Positions 1 to 11,277 of a stretch of 64,000 bases of DNA are shown here, one piece after another. The DNA is from Sambucus nigra (taxonomy: Eukaryota; Streptophyta; Magnoliopsida; Dipsacales; Adoxaceae), in the NCBI GenBank assembly GCA_949130495.1, contig OX422207.1, positions 788,382,384 through 788,446,383 on the forward strand, in the 5' to 3' direction. A program made the position numbers and the translations under genes. The notes beneath the pieces are model-generated. The model was not told the origin of the DNA and ran no database searches. It saw nothing but the letters and a program-made list of their open reading frames with translations. Each line of letters opens with the position of its first letter. Positions within the stretch are counted from its first letter, which is position 1.

Positions 1-73
1 AATAGCATTCTCGAGCTATTTTTTGATCACCTTTTACAACTCCTACTCCGAAGTTTATTGGGAATTTTAAGCA

Positions 74-2368
74 TTAATGCACTGTAGATGGAACTGCTTC
101 GAACTTCTTCAAACCAACTCTTCCCATGATGATGTTGTAGGCTGACTGCACATTCTTATCCATCACAAAGAAGCGTATTCTTTCTGTTCGACAAGCAGGC
201 CAAGTTCCAATGAATATGTCCAACTTGATCGTCCCAAGAGGAAAAACTTTCTCGCCAGCAAAACCCAGAAGGGGTCTGTGATAAGGTTCCAATTGAGATA
301 ATTTCAAATTCAAGCTATCAAAACATGAATAGTACATGATGTCTGCCGAACTACCATTGTCCACCAACACCCTTGAAATCACCACATCTTTCATCCCCAT
401 TTTGATCACCAAGGGATCGTCATGAGGGTAAAGAACACCGGCCAGATCGTTTTTTGAAAAACCAATAACTAACTTCTCTTTATTTACCTTCCTCAGACGA
501 TCATCCTCGGCAAGATTTATTCGTTGAATATATGAGCAGGCTTGAGCCTCTCCGAGATAGTCCTTTCTTTCTGTAGTAAGGTCTCCCCCTCCAGCATCTC
601 CTCCTGTAATAACATTACAATCAAATGACCCAAAACGTATGAAAAATACCTCTCGTTCAGGCTGTCTTGGCTTCTTTGGAAGATCGGGGTCTTCATCTGG
701 ATCATCTTCATGATCTCTTTTCTTTTTCTCCTCCGTCCGACGAGGAGATCTGGAACGATCTCTAGTTCTATCATCAGTCTTCCTTTCACCTCTGCGATCT
801 ACATACTTTGACAACTTTCCTCTTCGGATGAGCGTTTCAATCTCGTTCTGAAGGGCTATGCAATTTTTGGTCGTATGGTCATGATCTTTATGGAACTCGC
901 AATATTTGGCCCTATTTCTCAGTTCAGGATTGGTCCTCAGTTTATCTGGCCACTTGATTTCTTCGTTATTCTTGATTTCTTCTAAAACATGATTAATACC
1001 CATCTTCAATGAAGTATAATTATCATATTTCTTCAGGACTTCCCATGACGTCCTATTATTCTTGGAGTGTTTGTCAACACCATTACCTTTTTGCTCTTTC
1101 TTCTTAGATTTGTCAACCTCCACCTTGGTTTCTTTATCCATATTCTTCTTCGCAGCCATAGCCTCCTCGGTATTCATGATTTTGGCCGCTTTTGCCATCA
1201 ACTCCGACATAGTTTTAGGTGGATCTTTGGCCAAAGTATAATATAACTTGTTAGGCAGCAATCCACTCATCAAAGCAGTGATCGCTGTCTTTTCTTCGTA
1301 ATCTATGACTTCCAACTTCTCGTTATTGAAACGAGTTATGTAATCTCTAGTACTCTCACCTGATTTTTGTCTAACACTTAACAAGTGCGCTACTCGCTTT
1401 ACCGGCTTTGCTCCAAAACAGAAATTACCAATGAACAATTCGGCTAACTGAATAAAAGTCGAAATCTTGCCCCGAGGAAGATTGTTGTACCATATCTGTG
1501 CAGATCCGGTAAGAGTTCCCGAAAACGCTCTACACCTCATCTCGTCGGGGACAGCATATATGTCGGCAGCAGCTTGGTATTGTTCTATATGAAGAACAGG
1601 ATCTGTCTTTCCATCATATTTAGGGGTCACTACAAGTGCTTTAAATTTCGATGGTGTAGGAAAATTCACAATGGCTTGCACAAAAGGTGTCCCTTGAACA
1701 AAAGTTCTCTGTAAGGGATTCCTTTCTTTAACCATTTCTCCAAGTCTGTCCTCCAATCGCTGAATGGAACCCTTCCACGCTTCATTTCCTTCCTCCGGCT
1801 GCTTAGTCCGAGCAATTGATTGTTCTGACGTAGCTTCCTGAGATCTATCTCGACGAGTAGCTGGTCTTGATTGTGCTGATCCTTCTCTCAAACCTGATGG
1901 TGGTCGAAAGCTTCTCGATGGGGCTCTAGGTGGACTCATATCTCTCCTTGGTCCTAACCGACTGAAAGGAGATGCCCTGCTTAATCTTTCCAGGGCGCTA
2001 GTTCTCTCCGGAGAGAGGGTGATATGTTGATCTGTATCCGTAGCCCGTATCGATGAAGTTCGGCCAGGTTGATAAGAGAAATCATTAGATTCTTCATTAC
2101 TATATGACCCAGTACGCCTGGATCGCGATTGCCCACGATCACTCCTTTGCCTTGAATGGGTAGGTGCACCGCCGTGAAGAGTTTGAATGAGTTGCCTCAT
2201 TGTTTCTTGCATGGCGGTTTGTCCTTCAGCCAGATTCGTCATAATTCCAGCCAGATCTGGAGGTGCAGATGGATTTGGAGGATTTCCAGTATTTCCAGCA
2301 TTTCGATTACTGGATTCTGGATTATCTGCCATTGATGATAAATGATTTTTGGTGAAAAATGATAGCAA
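74..2368 (-). pseudogene. gag-protease polyprotein of Tat-like Ty3/gypsy element
   Basis: A 764-codon frame. Residues about 15-230 are low-complexity and polar; residues about 240-400 match the retrotransposon gag (capsid) domain, with the typical WYNNLP stretch; around residue 490 is a Cys/His knuckle (YCEFHKDHDHTTKNC) like that of Tat-lineage gag proteins, followed by an Arg/Ser-rich basic tract. The C-terminus is an aspartic protease with VLVDNGSSADIM, where the family usually has a D-[GT]-G-S-S core. The frame stops just after VPSTVH, exactly where the family continues into the protease-RT linker, and the linker is readable in another frame, so a small deletion has broken gag-pol. Gag packages element RNA in virus-like particles; protease matures the polyprotein. 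Confidence 0.85.
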
Positions 2369-2379
2369 CAGTCGTTTCC

Positions 2380-2396
2380 CACAGACGGCGCCAATC
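2380..2396 (-). other. tRNA primer-binding site of the left LTR retrotransposon
   Basis: Directly inside the 5' LTR the minus strand reads TGGCGCCGTCTGTGGGA. TGGCGCC is the start of primer-binding sites that pair with the 3' end of tRNA-Asp in many plant Ty3/gypsy elements. Its place between LTR and gag fixes the orientation of the element. Confidence 0.75.
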
Positions 2397-2938
2397 TGTT
2401 GATGTAAAAAATTAGATCACTCTAATTATTCAATCAATAAATGAAATGAAATAAAGATTTTTAAAGTGGTTCAGCCTTATAAGAATGGCCTACGTCCACT
2501 GTTATATTATTACTGAGTGTTTGGGAATTCTCGATTACAAGTTTAGTCAAGAAATTTCGGTCCCTTTGAATGAGGGTGATACAAGGTACTTATAGCCCTT
2601 AGGCTGTACATGAATGGGTTGATACATTAAATGGTATACATATGAAAGGGTAATACATTTATGCAGCGTGTGCGTCAAGATGATAAACATTCAATGAATA
2701 GTTGAACTGTTGACATTCTGGCAATTAATACTACGGCCGAGATGCAGCTCGGACCGCCTTAGTTGCTCGTTGCTCAGGAGTTCCTCGGAGCGTTGCAGTT
2801 CCTCGGTATATCCTCTTTGCTCGGGGAGAACATGAGTTGGTCGAGGAAATGAACTTCCTCGTTATTATTGTACCACGTAGATTGACAAGTGTCTTCGTAT
2901 GATTCGTCCACATCAGCATATTAATTTTGGTATCAACA
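2397..2938 (-). repeat. 5' LTR (TGTTGAT...ATCAACA) of the left Ty3/gypsy element
   Basis: The 542-bp segment has 7-bp terminal inverted repeats TGTTGAT/ATCAACA. On the minus strand it starts TGTTGATACC and ends next to the primer-binding site. A minus-strand TATA-like CTATAAGTA lies near 2590. The next outside bases (2939-2943, GTTAC) should be the 5-bp target duplication, whose partner is off-window. The LTR at 46864-47331 shares the TGTTGATACC start and ATCAACA end, so the two elements belong to related families. Confidence 0.85.
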
Positions 2939-2939
2939 G

Positions 2940-3505
2940 TTACCATTGGATGTCGTTGGATGATATTCACCGTATTCGTTCCATGTATGTTCCCTCTCAA
3001 GAATCACCGGATGTTCCATATTGGTGGCCTAGTTCTGCTGGTACTTTTACTCTTAAACTGGCTTATCATTGCCCAACACATTCGTGCACTTCCTTGGAAA
3101 TATTTATGGAAAAGTAGCTTACCCCCTAAGCTCCAGTTCTTCCTGTGGTTTTTAATTCATAGGGCTTTACCAACTATGGACTTACTTTTTCATTACTATA
3201 CATTAACGACTCCTATGTGTTCTCTTTGTGAGTTGGCTAACTGTAATACACATATTTACTATCACTGTCTCGCGTTGTTCCAACTCCGATACTCGATGCT
3301 TCTACTGGACCTTAGTCTTACATCCATCTTTACTGAGCTCTCCCCCGTACAATCTACGACTCGGGTTGCAGTCAATCAACTTCAGCCATATTTTCTTCTT
3401 TGGCTATTTTGGATCACGCGCAATGAGGCGATATTTCAACATATACCCATAACTTTGTCATCTTTCAAGTTCACATTATTTCAACGCCTTCGTAGGTACT
3501 ACTAG
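2940..3505 (+). pseudogene. LINE reverse transcriptase C-terminal region with zinc-binding (zf-RVT) domain, decayed
   Basis: Frame 1 encodes WWPSSAGTFTLKLAY, the usual stretch before zf-RVT in plant L1-type LINEs. The protein then continues in frame 2 with LPPKLQFFLWFLIHRALPT, two spaced Cys (CSLC) and a later His/Cys, matching zf-RVT; a frameshift near 3080 separates the parts. A stop at 3503-3505 ends the frame before RNase H. The upstream RT is missing because the Ty3/gypsy element at 1-2938 is inserted here. Confidence 0.8.
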
Positions 3506-3564
3506 GCTCGTCAATTCATTCCATCCAATATACCTCTCCCCAATCTTTTGCTTTTCCTATTGTT

Positions 3565-4014
3565 TGGTCCAAACCTGAGCCTACATTTTTCAAATGTAAT
3601 ACAGATGGAGCAAAATCACATCTTACGGGTCATGCCGCAGGTGGTGGGATTATCCGCGATGCTCAAGGACACTTTGTATGTGCTTTTACCCACCATATAG
3701 GATTTGCATTATCAATTCTAGCGGAGATTTGGGCCATTAAAATTGGTTTGGATCTTTCTTCTGCTCAAGGTATTACTTGCATCGAAGTGAAAACCGATTC
3801 TCAAATTGTCTTTAATATTATCCACAGGAACCAACCCCAGAATCCAAACCATATGAATTTGATCCACGCAATACGTGACGACTTCCAGCGATTCAACATG
3901 TTACCTTATGTTTATGTTTCAGGAAAGCAAATGCTTGTGCCGATGTTCTTGCTGCTCATTCGGTTTCAAAATTGTTTCTTTCTACAGTGTATGTTCAGAT
4001 TCTGTGTTTTTTAG
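3565..4014 (+). pseudogene. LINE RNase H domain (plant L1 clade with RNase H)
   Basis: From WSKPEP the frame reads FFKCNTDGAKSHL, GGGIIRDAQGHF, ILAEIWAIKIGLDL and VKTDSQIVFNII. These contain the first three catalytic acids of RNase H (D in NTDGA, E in AEIWA, D in TDS), as in plant LINEs with an archaeal-type RNase H. The C-terminal part has lost the usual end and stops at 4012-4014. An A-run at 4122-4130 is consistent with the LINE 3' tail, putting the LINE end at about 4130. It removes template RNA during target-primed reverse transcription. Confidence 0.8.
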
Positions 4015-4130
4015 ATCCAGCTTTTCGCCGCAATCTGTGTAATATTGTGATGGTACGTTTTATAGTTTCTAACATTACATGTAAAATTTTCATAGTTTAA
4101 TTTAATCTTCTAGCTTTTGTTAAAAAAAAA

Positions 4131-4629
4131 TAGTTTTATTTTTGGGTAGCAAAATTGCATTTGCACACTTTCGAGTTCCAAATTTGTCTCCATACCCTGA
4201 AAATGTTCTTGTAACAATTTCTATAAGTCTATTAATGGCATTTTTTCTCATCCTTTTAGGCTAAGAAGATCCTTCACAAATAAAAGATTGAGGAATTTAA
4301 AGGTTTTATAAAGGTACAGACGATCTAACGTATTCTACACGAATAAATCCTTTGATAAGGACCACAAGAGAGCCAAACAAACAAAGATTAAAGAAAAATA
4401 CAAAGCAGCTTCCTTGAGGAGGATTTCGGTTTACATTGAATATTCAAGAACATATTAACATATAGCTCCCACACACGTGTAACATTACAGGAGATTGATA
4501 ACCAGTCCGTATTGATTCAAATATAAAGACAAACGACAAAACATAAGAAACCGCTATTTTTTTGGATCCTTGAAATCTTTATGCAACCCTCCAACCATTG
4601 GATCATGCCAATTGTAATTTGTGGTTGTT
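4131..4629. other. gene-free stretch between LINE tail and GASA stop codon
   Basis: AT-rich, without recognisable coding sequence. As the GASA gene runs on the minus strand, the right part of this stretch should be its 3' UTR; no single poly(A) signal can be chosen with confidence. Confidence 0.4.
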
Positions 4630-6692
4630 TTAAGGACACTTGCGTTTGCCACCGTGGGTAGTCATTTCATTGTAACAGGGGCAAACCTCATGGTTACCAG
4701 AAGTGCCTGGAGGTACGCAGTTGCAGCGAGCACAACATGTCCCACATGCCCTATTACACAAGTTGGGCCTTGAAGATAACTGACACCGGCCACTACATGC
4801 TACTCCACAATCTACAAAATCTCAAAAAACGATAAAATGCACTTTAGGTAGCAATTCCTTACTATGAGCAATACAAAATATAATTACAATATTGACTTTT
4901 TTTCTAGTACAAGTTTCTCCAAACATGAGAGAAAAGGAAGGAAAAAAACAAAATAAATATTAAAATGTTTGTTTGCTTTAATGATTCAATGTTTAGTTTA
5001 TTTTTAACTTTCTTTTTGATAAACCCGGAAAGAGAGCAAAAAAGGGTACCACCGACCTACGTGATCTTACTAAATTGATTAAGGTCATTATCTACCCATT
5101 TAACTCAATTGAACAAGTGCTAAAAGCATGTTGTATTACCTAGCAACAATCCGTGACTTTAAGGAGGTAAGGAATAGTATTTTAATGCTCTGATGGTAAT
5201 AGCAGTGCAAACATGTTAATTATGTTGATATCATAAATGACATGAATGGTTTATGTGAAAAATAGCTGTTTTTTACTGTTTTCATGTATCATATGTATGT
5301 GGGTCCTTATATGGACACATTCATATACATAACAAGCGTGTCCCTTGTTTTTGTAAATATTGATTTCTTAATATTACTTTAACGCAGATAGCCCTAAGCA
5401 ACAAGACAATTGGAAAAAAGAAGGTAAATAATAACATATAATCTAATATTTTTTGCTTGATAAGGTTGTCATTCACGAGTTTGTGCGCACCAGACTAATT
5501 GCACGCCCCAGACTAATTTTATGAATCAGCCCCGATCGACATTCACGTTGAAGCCAAACAATCTCTTCGGAAAATAATTCTTTGTTGCATGGTCCAAAAT
5601 ACAATTTCGAACATGAGATGTTTGAATTTATGATTGTAACAACCATTGGGATTATAACATAGGATCTTAAAAGCACATTTGTTTAACCTCAAATTAATAA
5701 ATACAAATGACGCACAAACGGAAAATGAGATTTTTAAAGGCTTAAATTATGTCAAATGAAAGAGAAGATGCGTACCCATCTTTGGGTCATCAGTAGGCTT
5801 CGAATCATCTGTGTTGACCTGTACTCCAAACACCATCCTTTAGAGTTACACACATACACAATACTACTTTTGTGCCGATCAATTCGTATTTTAAGATCAA
5901 ACATGTGTAACCTAACAGTGACCTAAAAATTATCGGTTAAATTATAGGGATACTCTCAGGGGAGACATATTCGGTCCGTACTCTTAAAATGCGGACTGGT
6001 CAGCACAAGATTATAATCATGCTGTTGTGCGGACTAGTCCGCATTTTAAGAATGCGGATCGAACATGTGTCACCTAACGGTATGCCTAGAAATTATCGCC
6101 TAAATTATAGGCACTCTCTCTCTCTCTTTTCTGGGTCACCGCCAGGTGACACATGTCCGGTCCGCATTCTTAAAATGCGGACTAGTCTAGTCCGCATTTT
6201 AAGAATGCGAACCGGACATGTGTCACCTAACGGTGTGCCTAGAAATTATAGCCTAAATTATAGGCACTCTCTCTCTCTCTTTTCTGGGTCACCGCCAGGT
6301 GACACATGTCCGGTCCGCACAAGAGTAGGACTGTATATATATATATACATACACACACACACACACACACAATAATGCTCTTGTGCGGATTGGTTTGTAT
6401 TTTAAAAGTGCGGACTGGACATGTGTCATCTGACGGTGAGTCTAGAAATTATCGGCTAAATTATAGGCACAGTCTCCCTCTTTTTCTGGGATCACCATCA
6501 AGTGACACATTTTCGGTCCGTACTCTTAAAATGTGAATTGGTTCACACAAGAGCAGTATTGTATACTGCTCTTGTGTGGAGTATCCCGCATTTTAATAGG
6601 GGGGGACCGTTGAAATGTTGATGATCATCTCACCCAATTTTTGATTAATTTTTTTTATGAAACTTAATGGATATGATCTCGACAGTGAGAAG

Positions 6693-6759
<67 letters not shown>

Positions 6760-7217
6760 TCCTACTCTTGTGCGGACTAGTCCGCATTTTAAGAATGCGG
6801 ACCGGACATGTGTCACCTGGCGGTGAGCCCAGAAAAGAGAGAGAGTGTGCCTATAATTTAGGCGATAATTTCTAAGCTCACCGTTAGGTGACACATGTCC
6901 GATCCGCATTCTTAAAATGCGGACTAGTCCGCAAAAGATCATAACGGTATTTTAAGAATGCGGATTAGTCCGCAAAAGTCCGCATTTTAAGAATGCGGAC
7001 CGAATATGTGTCACCTGGCGGTGACCCCAGAAAAGAGAGAGAATGTGCCTATAATTTAGGCGATAATTTCTGCGTGCACCATTACGTGACACATGTCCGA
7101 TCCGCATTCTTAAAGTGCAGGACGTTCCTATAATTTAGGCGATAATTTCTAGGTGCACCGTTACGTGACACATGTCCGGTCCGCATTCTTAAAATGCGGA
7201 CTAGTCCACACAAGAGC

Positions 7218-7276
<59 letters not shown>

Positions 7277-9150
7277 GGCCGGCCTAAGGGGTAGGCCAAT
7301 GAGGCAACCGCCTTGGCCCCCAAATCTGATATAAAAATATAGGGTCCAAATATTGTATAGGTGTGTATTATATAAGTTTCTAAAAATAAGCCCAAGCTCA
7401 AAATATAAACTTAAAATCCACCCACCAACAACTAACTCTTCATCTCCATTTGCTCATTCATTACACTCATTTAAGAATTGAAGAAAACGACTTTCACCCC
7501 ACCCAAGACCAACTTTCCAAATTCCATCCAACTTCCAACCATTTAAACTCTCTTTCATTATCTCTAAAAAAATCAACCTTCTTTTAAATGCTTACAATAC
7601 TCTCAAGTTTTAGCCCAAAAAATTCGAGAGGTTTGTATTTTTTTTATCCACCCTCTCTCATTATCTCATGTTAATTTTTTAGATTGAAATCTTCATTGTT
7701 GTTAAATATAAATGTTATTTTTTATTAATTTATTGAACACTTGTAAAATGATGTTAATTTTTTTGTTAAGTTATTCTTGTTCGTATTTTTTTTAAATCCA
7801 GAAATATAAATGTGGTTTTTTTACTAATATGTTAAACTCTTTTATTAATTTTTTTAAAGGTTGTCATTTTACTAACCTAAGATTTAAAGTGTATATAAAA
7901 CTCTCTTCTTGTTGTCATTTTTTACCTCTTCTTATTATCATTTTGTTAAGTTTTTGTTGCCATTTTTTTTATTAATCTGTCATTTTTTAATTATAATTAT
8001 TGTTGTTAATTTTTGGATTTAAATGCTGTTTTTTATATTTTTGAATTTAAACGTTGTTCTTGTTGTCATTTTTTTTATATTTTAAACACTTAGATTAGTA
8101 CAAATAACATTTATAATTAAAGATTTAAATAATGTAGTTTAAAAGTGAATAGAAAGTTATATGTTCTTGTTATCATTTTTTTGTTAATATGTCATTTTTT
8201 TTAATTATAATTTTTAGTGTTAATTTTTTTTGTTAAGTTCTTGTTATTAATCTTGTTGCTCCTTTTAATCTGCTATTAATTTTTTTATTCTATCAGCAAA
8301 ACAGGTTCCATTGTTCCTTTATTTTTTTGTGGTCGAAATTTTTTAGATTGATTGTTGGATTGTTGTGTATTCTATTTTGTTCTTTTCTTGTTAGCTTGTA
8401 AAAATACATATTATACTTTTCGGGAAAAAAAATTATATAAAGAGCCCCATTTTACAAGTTCGCCTTGAAGCCCCAAATCTTTCGGGCCGGCCCTATATAT
8501 ATATATATGTGTGTGTGTGTACGCGCGCGCGCGCGCGCGCCCCCTTTATAGAAACTTTTATAGTAACACATTTCCATGTTTCAATTCCTTGATTGCTACC
8601 TGAATTAATCATAATTAATACATATAGTCTAAACACATGATACATCATGCTGTCACTAAAAAGTATAAGTAAAGGGTCTCTCCGTATATTTATTGTCCTT
8701 TATAGAAACTTTTATGGTAACACATTTCCATGTTTCAATTCATTGATTGCTACATGAATTAATCATAATTAATATATAGGATCAATTATTTAATAGTCGC
8801 TATCATAAATATATATTTTTTAAAAAGGACACATATTTTTAGTTTAACCCATTTAGTTTCTCAAGCACTCAATATTTTCTTATTTTTAGAGGTCCGCGCC
8901 AGCGGCACTCCCTTTCCAAAATATGTGGCAAATGACTTTTTGAGGCAAAATAAAAACGCTTGGACTAAATGAGTATTAAAAAATATTTGAGGGACTATTT
9001 AATATATGTCCCATATACATATAGTCTAAACACATGATACATCATACTGTCACTAAAAAGTATAAGTAAAGGGTCTCTCCGTATATTTATTGGTTTTGCC
9101 AATAAGAAAATTACATAAACTAACAAATATATATATATATATATATATAG

Positions 9151-9184
<34 letters not shown>

Positions 9185-9372
9185 AGGGGGTTTGAAAAAG
9201 AAATAGTGAACTTTAATATTTAGAAATCAATACAGAGAGATAAAGGGTTTGAAAAAGAAATAGTGAACTTTAATATTTAGAAATCAATACTTACAAGTTT
9301 ATCAGCTTGAACAAATTGGACGGCCAGAAGAGAAACGAAAAGTGAAACAATAAGAAGCTTAGAGATGACCAT
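4630..9372 (-). CDS. GASA/snakin-type cysteine-rich peptide, three exons
   Basis: A split gene too fragmented to give a long frame. Exon 1 (9295-9372) encodes a 23-25-residue signal peptide starting MVISKLLIVSLF and ending before VQADKL; its donor reads GTAAGT. Exon 2 (5776-5818) encodes VNTDDSKPTDDPKM plus one base; acceptor TACAG, donor GTACGC. Exon 3 (4630-4811) begins after TTTTGTAG and encodes the full GASA domain: DCGVACSGRC, CNRACGTCCARCNCVPPGTSG, CPCY, TTHGGKRKCP and stop. All 12 domain cysteines are present. Joined phases (0, then 1) give 303 nt, a 100-aa pre-peptide, a normal family length. GASA/snakin peptides are secreted, disulphide-rich, linked to gibberellin responses and in some members antimicrobial. 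Intron 1 is about 3.5 kb and full of transposons; intron 2 is about 960 bp. No coding defect is visible, so the gene could be functional if intron 1 is spliced. Confidence 0.93.
5870..7218. repeat. cluster of about eight copies of a palindromic MITE in GASA intron 1
   Basis: The same roughly 165-190-bp unit recurs head-to-tail and in both directions. Its ends read ACTAGTCCGCATTTTAAGA / CTTAAAATGCGGACTAGT; inside these are GGACATGTGTCACCT and its inverse AGGTGACACATGTCC around a core with CTCTCTCTCTTTTCTGGG. Copies or parts lie near 5870-6000, 6024-6189, 6183-6340, 6371-6560, 6757-6935, 6945-7120 and 7120-7218. Several are flanked by (TA)n tracts (6697-6757, 7219-7273), as for Micron-type MITEs that target TA microsatellites. 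A ninth copy is at 10102-11278. No coding capacity. Confidence 0.75.
6697..6757. repeat. (TA)n microsatellite
   Basis: An uninterrupted TA run of about 60 bp that borders a MITE copy starting at 6757. The similar run at 7219-7273 sits between the MITE cluster and the hAT element. Further TA runs are at about 9832-9862, 10063-10100 and 14013-14046. Confidence 0.9.
7274..8495. mobile_element. non-autonomous hAT-type transposon
   Basis: The left end is CAGGGCCGGCCTAAGGGG; the right end reads CGGGCCGGCCCTA, which inverted gives TAGGGCCGGCCCG. These are typical plant hAT termini. The element is about 1.22 kb, very AT-rich, without a transposase frame. It sits in a (TA)n tract, so the expected 8-bp target duplication (TATATATA) cannot be separated from the microsatellite. 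It lies within GASA intron 1. Confidence 0.7.
8543..9091. repeat. 154-bp tandem duplication, second copy interrupted by a MITE-like insert
   Basis: The block 8543-8696 (CCTTTATAGAAACTTTTATAG ... CTCTCCGTATATTTATTG) is repeated at 8697-9091 with few changes. In the second copy 234 bp (8779-9012) are inserted between AATTAATATATA and ATATACATATAG. Because the first copy is an empty site, the insert ends are well placed. Confidence 0.75.
8779..9012. mobile_element. 234-bp MITE-like insert with imperfect terminal inverted repeats
   Basis: Left end GGATCAATTATTTAATAGTC; right end inverted GGGACATATATTAAATAGTC. Flanks ATATATA and ATACATATA look like a mutated target duplication of roughly 7-9 bp, which would fit a Mutator-like MITE, but AT-richness makes this tentative. 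No coding sequence. Confidence 0.5.
9187..9290. repeat. 57-bp-period duplication beside the GASA exon 1 donor site
   Basis: The 46-bp segment starting GGGTTTGAAAAAGAAATAG and ending AAATCAATAC occurs at 9188-9233 and again at 9245-9290, separated by AGAGAGATAAA. The second copy abuts the exon 1 splice donor on the minus strand. TA, GATA and GA microsatellites precede it at 9128-9187. Confidence 0.85.
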
Positions 9373-9481
9373 GCCTGAGAAACGTAGTTAAAACAACTCT
9401 GCTTTTTTATGTTTGAAACTTCAAACTTGGTAATCGACAAATGGGAAGATATTGGCATTTATCGAAAGAAAAAGCTAGAGC

Positions 9482-9526
9482 CATGCATGCCAGCAAGGTT
9501 ACAGTTGGATAATATTTGAACACGTG
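9482..9526 (-). promoter_or_regulatory. candidate upstream elements of the GASA gene: RY-like motif and G-box
   Basis: About 110-155 bp upstream of the GASA start codon lie CATGCATG (9483-9490; RY-like core CATGCA) and a G-box CACGTG (9521-9526). These motifs bind B3 and bZIP/bHLH factors in plant promoters. No clear TATA box was chosen. Function here is inferred from position and motif only. Confidence 0.4.
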
Positions 9527-9540
9527 GCACTTGCAACATT

Positions 9541-9826
9541 TTTGTCAATTAAATAACGTTTAGATATATGATGGTGGAGATCTCTTACATATACCAAAAT
9601 TAATAAATGTAATTTTTATATATGGTTCAAGATATAAAAGAATTTGTAAATATTTGTTTTACTATAATTATATATAAATTTTGATGAATTTTTAATATTT
9701 TAAGATATGTGCTATTCGAATAAATGTAATAAATGATGTACATAAGAATTCAGTTACACTTAGATGACAATTGTAATGTTGCATCGCTGAAAATGTCAAA
9801 ATCGAAAGATGAATAATTGCATTTGC

Positions 9827-9866
<40 letters not shown>

Positions 9867-10063
9867 TAGTACGTGTCCGATGGCACGGCAATAAATTTGA
9901 CCTCGTGATAATTTTTTTAATTTATGGTATTTTTTAAAACTATTTAATCAAATTTATGCATAAAGTCCCCCCATATTTAAAGCCCAATTAGCCCACATAT
10001 AGCTTTTAGCATGATATTTTATATATGTCCATGAAAATATCATGCAAAAATATCATCCATTAG

Positions 10064-10101
<38 letters not shown>
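9541..10101. other. gene-free AT-rich stretch upstream of GASA
   Basis: Contains TA microsatellites at about 9832-9862 and 10063-10100 but no recognisable frame, RNA gene or transposon end. Confidence 0.4.
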
Positions 10102-10103
<2 letters not shown>

Positions 10104-10307
10104 TACCTTTCTTGTGTGGACTACTCCGCATTTTAAACCCTCTGTTTGGCTTGCTACTCAGAAAACTCGATTTAAACGATGTTTTTAAATACAATTTTAA
10201 AATTCAGTTTTTTGTGATTATAATTATTGGTGTGCGTTTGGTAAACTTGTTTTAAATACCGTTTTTTGAAAATTTGATAAAATTGGCAATCATGCATATT
10301 TATATTG

Positions 10308-10405
<98 letters not shown>

Positions 10406-11277
10406 TAAACATACATAAAACTTTCATACATACATGATAGATAAATGTACATACATACATACATCATAAATTATATACATGTACATTTAATATCATGTAT
10501 TTTTAGGTATATTTAATGAAATATCATACATTCATGATAAATGAATGTATACATACATACATTATATACATGTACATTTAATATCATGTATTTTTAAATA
10601 TATTTAATGAAGTATGTTGGGGAATTTAGCTATATATATATATATATTGCGTGTATAATTCATTATAAAATTATATACATACATGAATTGATAATATTTT
10701 TTAATACATATGTACTATATATATTTTTTATATTATTTCATACATTAATAATACATGTATAAAATTATATATAAGTATCATGTATATATTGATAATATTA
10801 TTTAACTTTATATTATTCCATACGTAATTTTGTGTACATGTACATATATATATTTTATTTATAAGAATTACAAACATATTAATGTATTATGTATGTATAT
10901 TATATATTAAGGTATAACTGCATTAAAATATTAATAATGGATAATTTTGAGTTGAAAAATAAAAAACAGAAGTTATAAAACACCCTAAACCTGTTTTCTG
11001 AAAAACTTGATTATAATAGTTAAATATTATAATTCTGTGTTTAAAAACAGGTTGTCAAACGCAGATTCTTATCTGAATTCTATTTAAACACAGAAAAAAG
11101 AATTATAACTGGAAACCAAACAGGTTCTAAGAGTGCGGACCGGACATGTGTCACATGGCGGTGAACTCTGAAAAGAGAGAGAGTGTGCGTATAATTTAAC
11201 CGATAATTTCTAGACTCATCGTCAGGTGATACATGTCCGGTCCGCACTCTTAAAAGGCGGATTAATCCGTACAAGAG

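Larger units (their letters stand above)
1..2938 (-). mobile_element. Ty3/gypsy (Tat-like) LTR retrotransposon, 5' part only
   Basis: Reading leftward on the minus strand, a 542-bp LTR, a primer-binding site, a long gag-protease frame and the start of the pol linker follow in the order expected of a Ty3/gypsy element; reverse transcriptase and the second LTR lie beyond the left edge. The plus-strand bases 1-66 still encode, in a shifted frame, the conserved linker after protease (KFP...GVGVVKGDQ...ARECY). Tat-like assignment is inferred from the gag zinc-knuckle style and linker. It is inserted in a LINE, whose 3' part resumes at 2939. Confidence 0.85.

Noticed and set aside
5989..6942. Frames with repeated HVSPNG / RMRTG peptides
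   Set aside because: They are translations of MITE copies and TA tracts, not genes.
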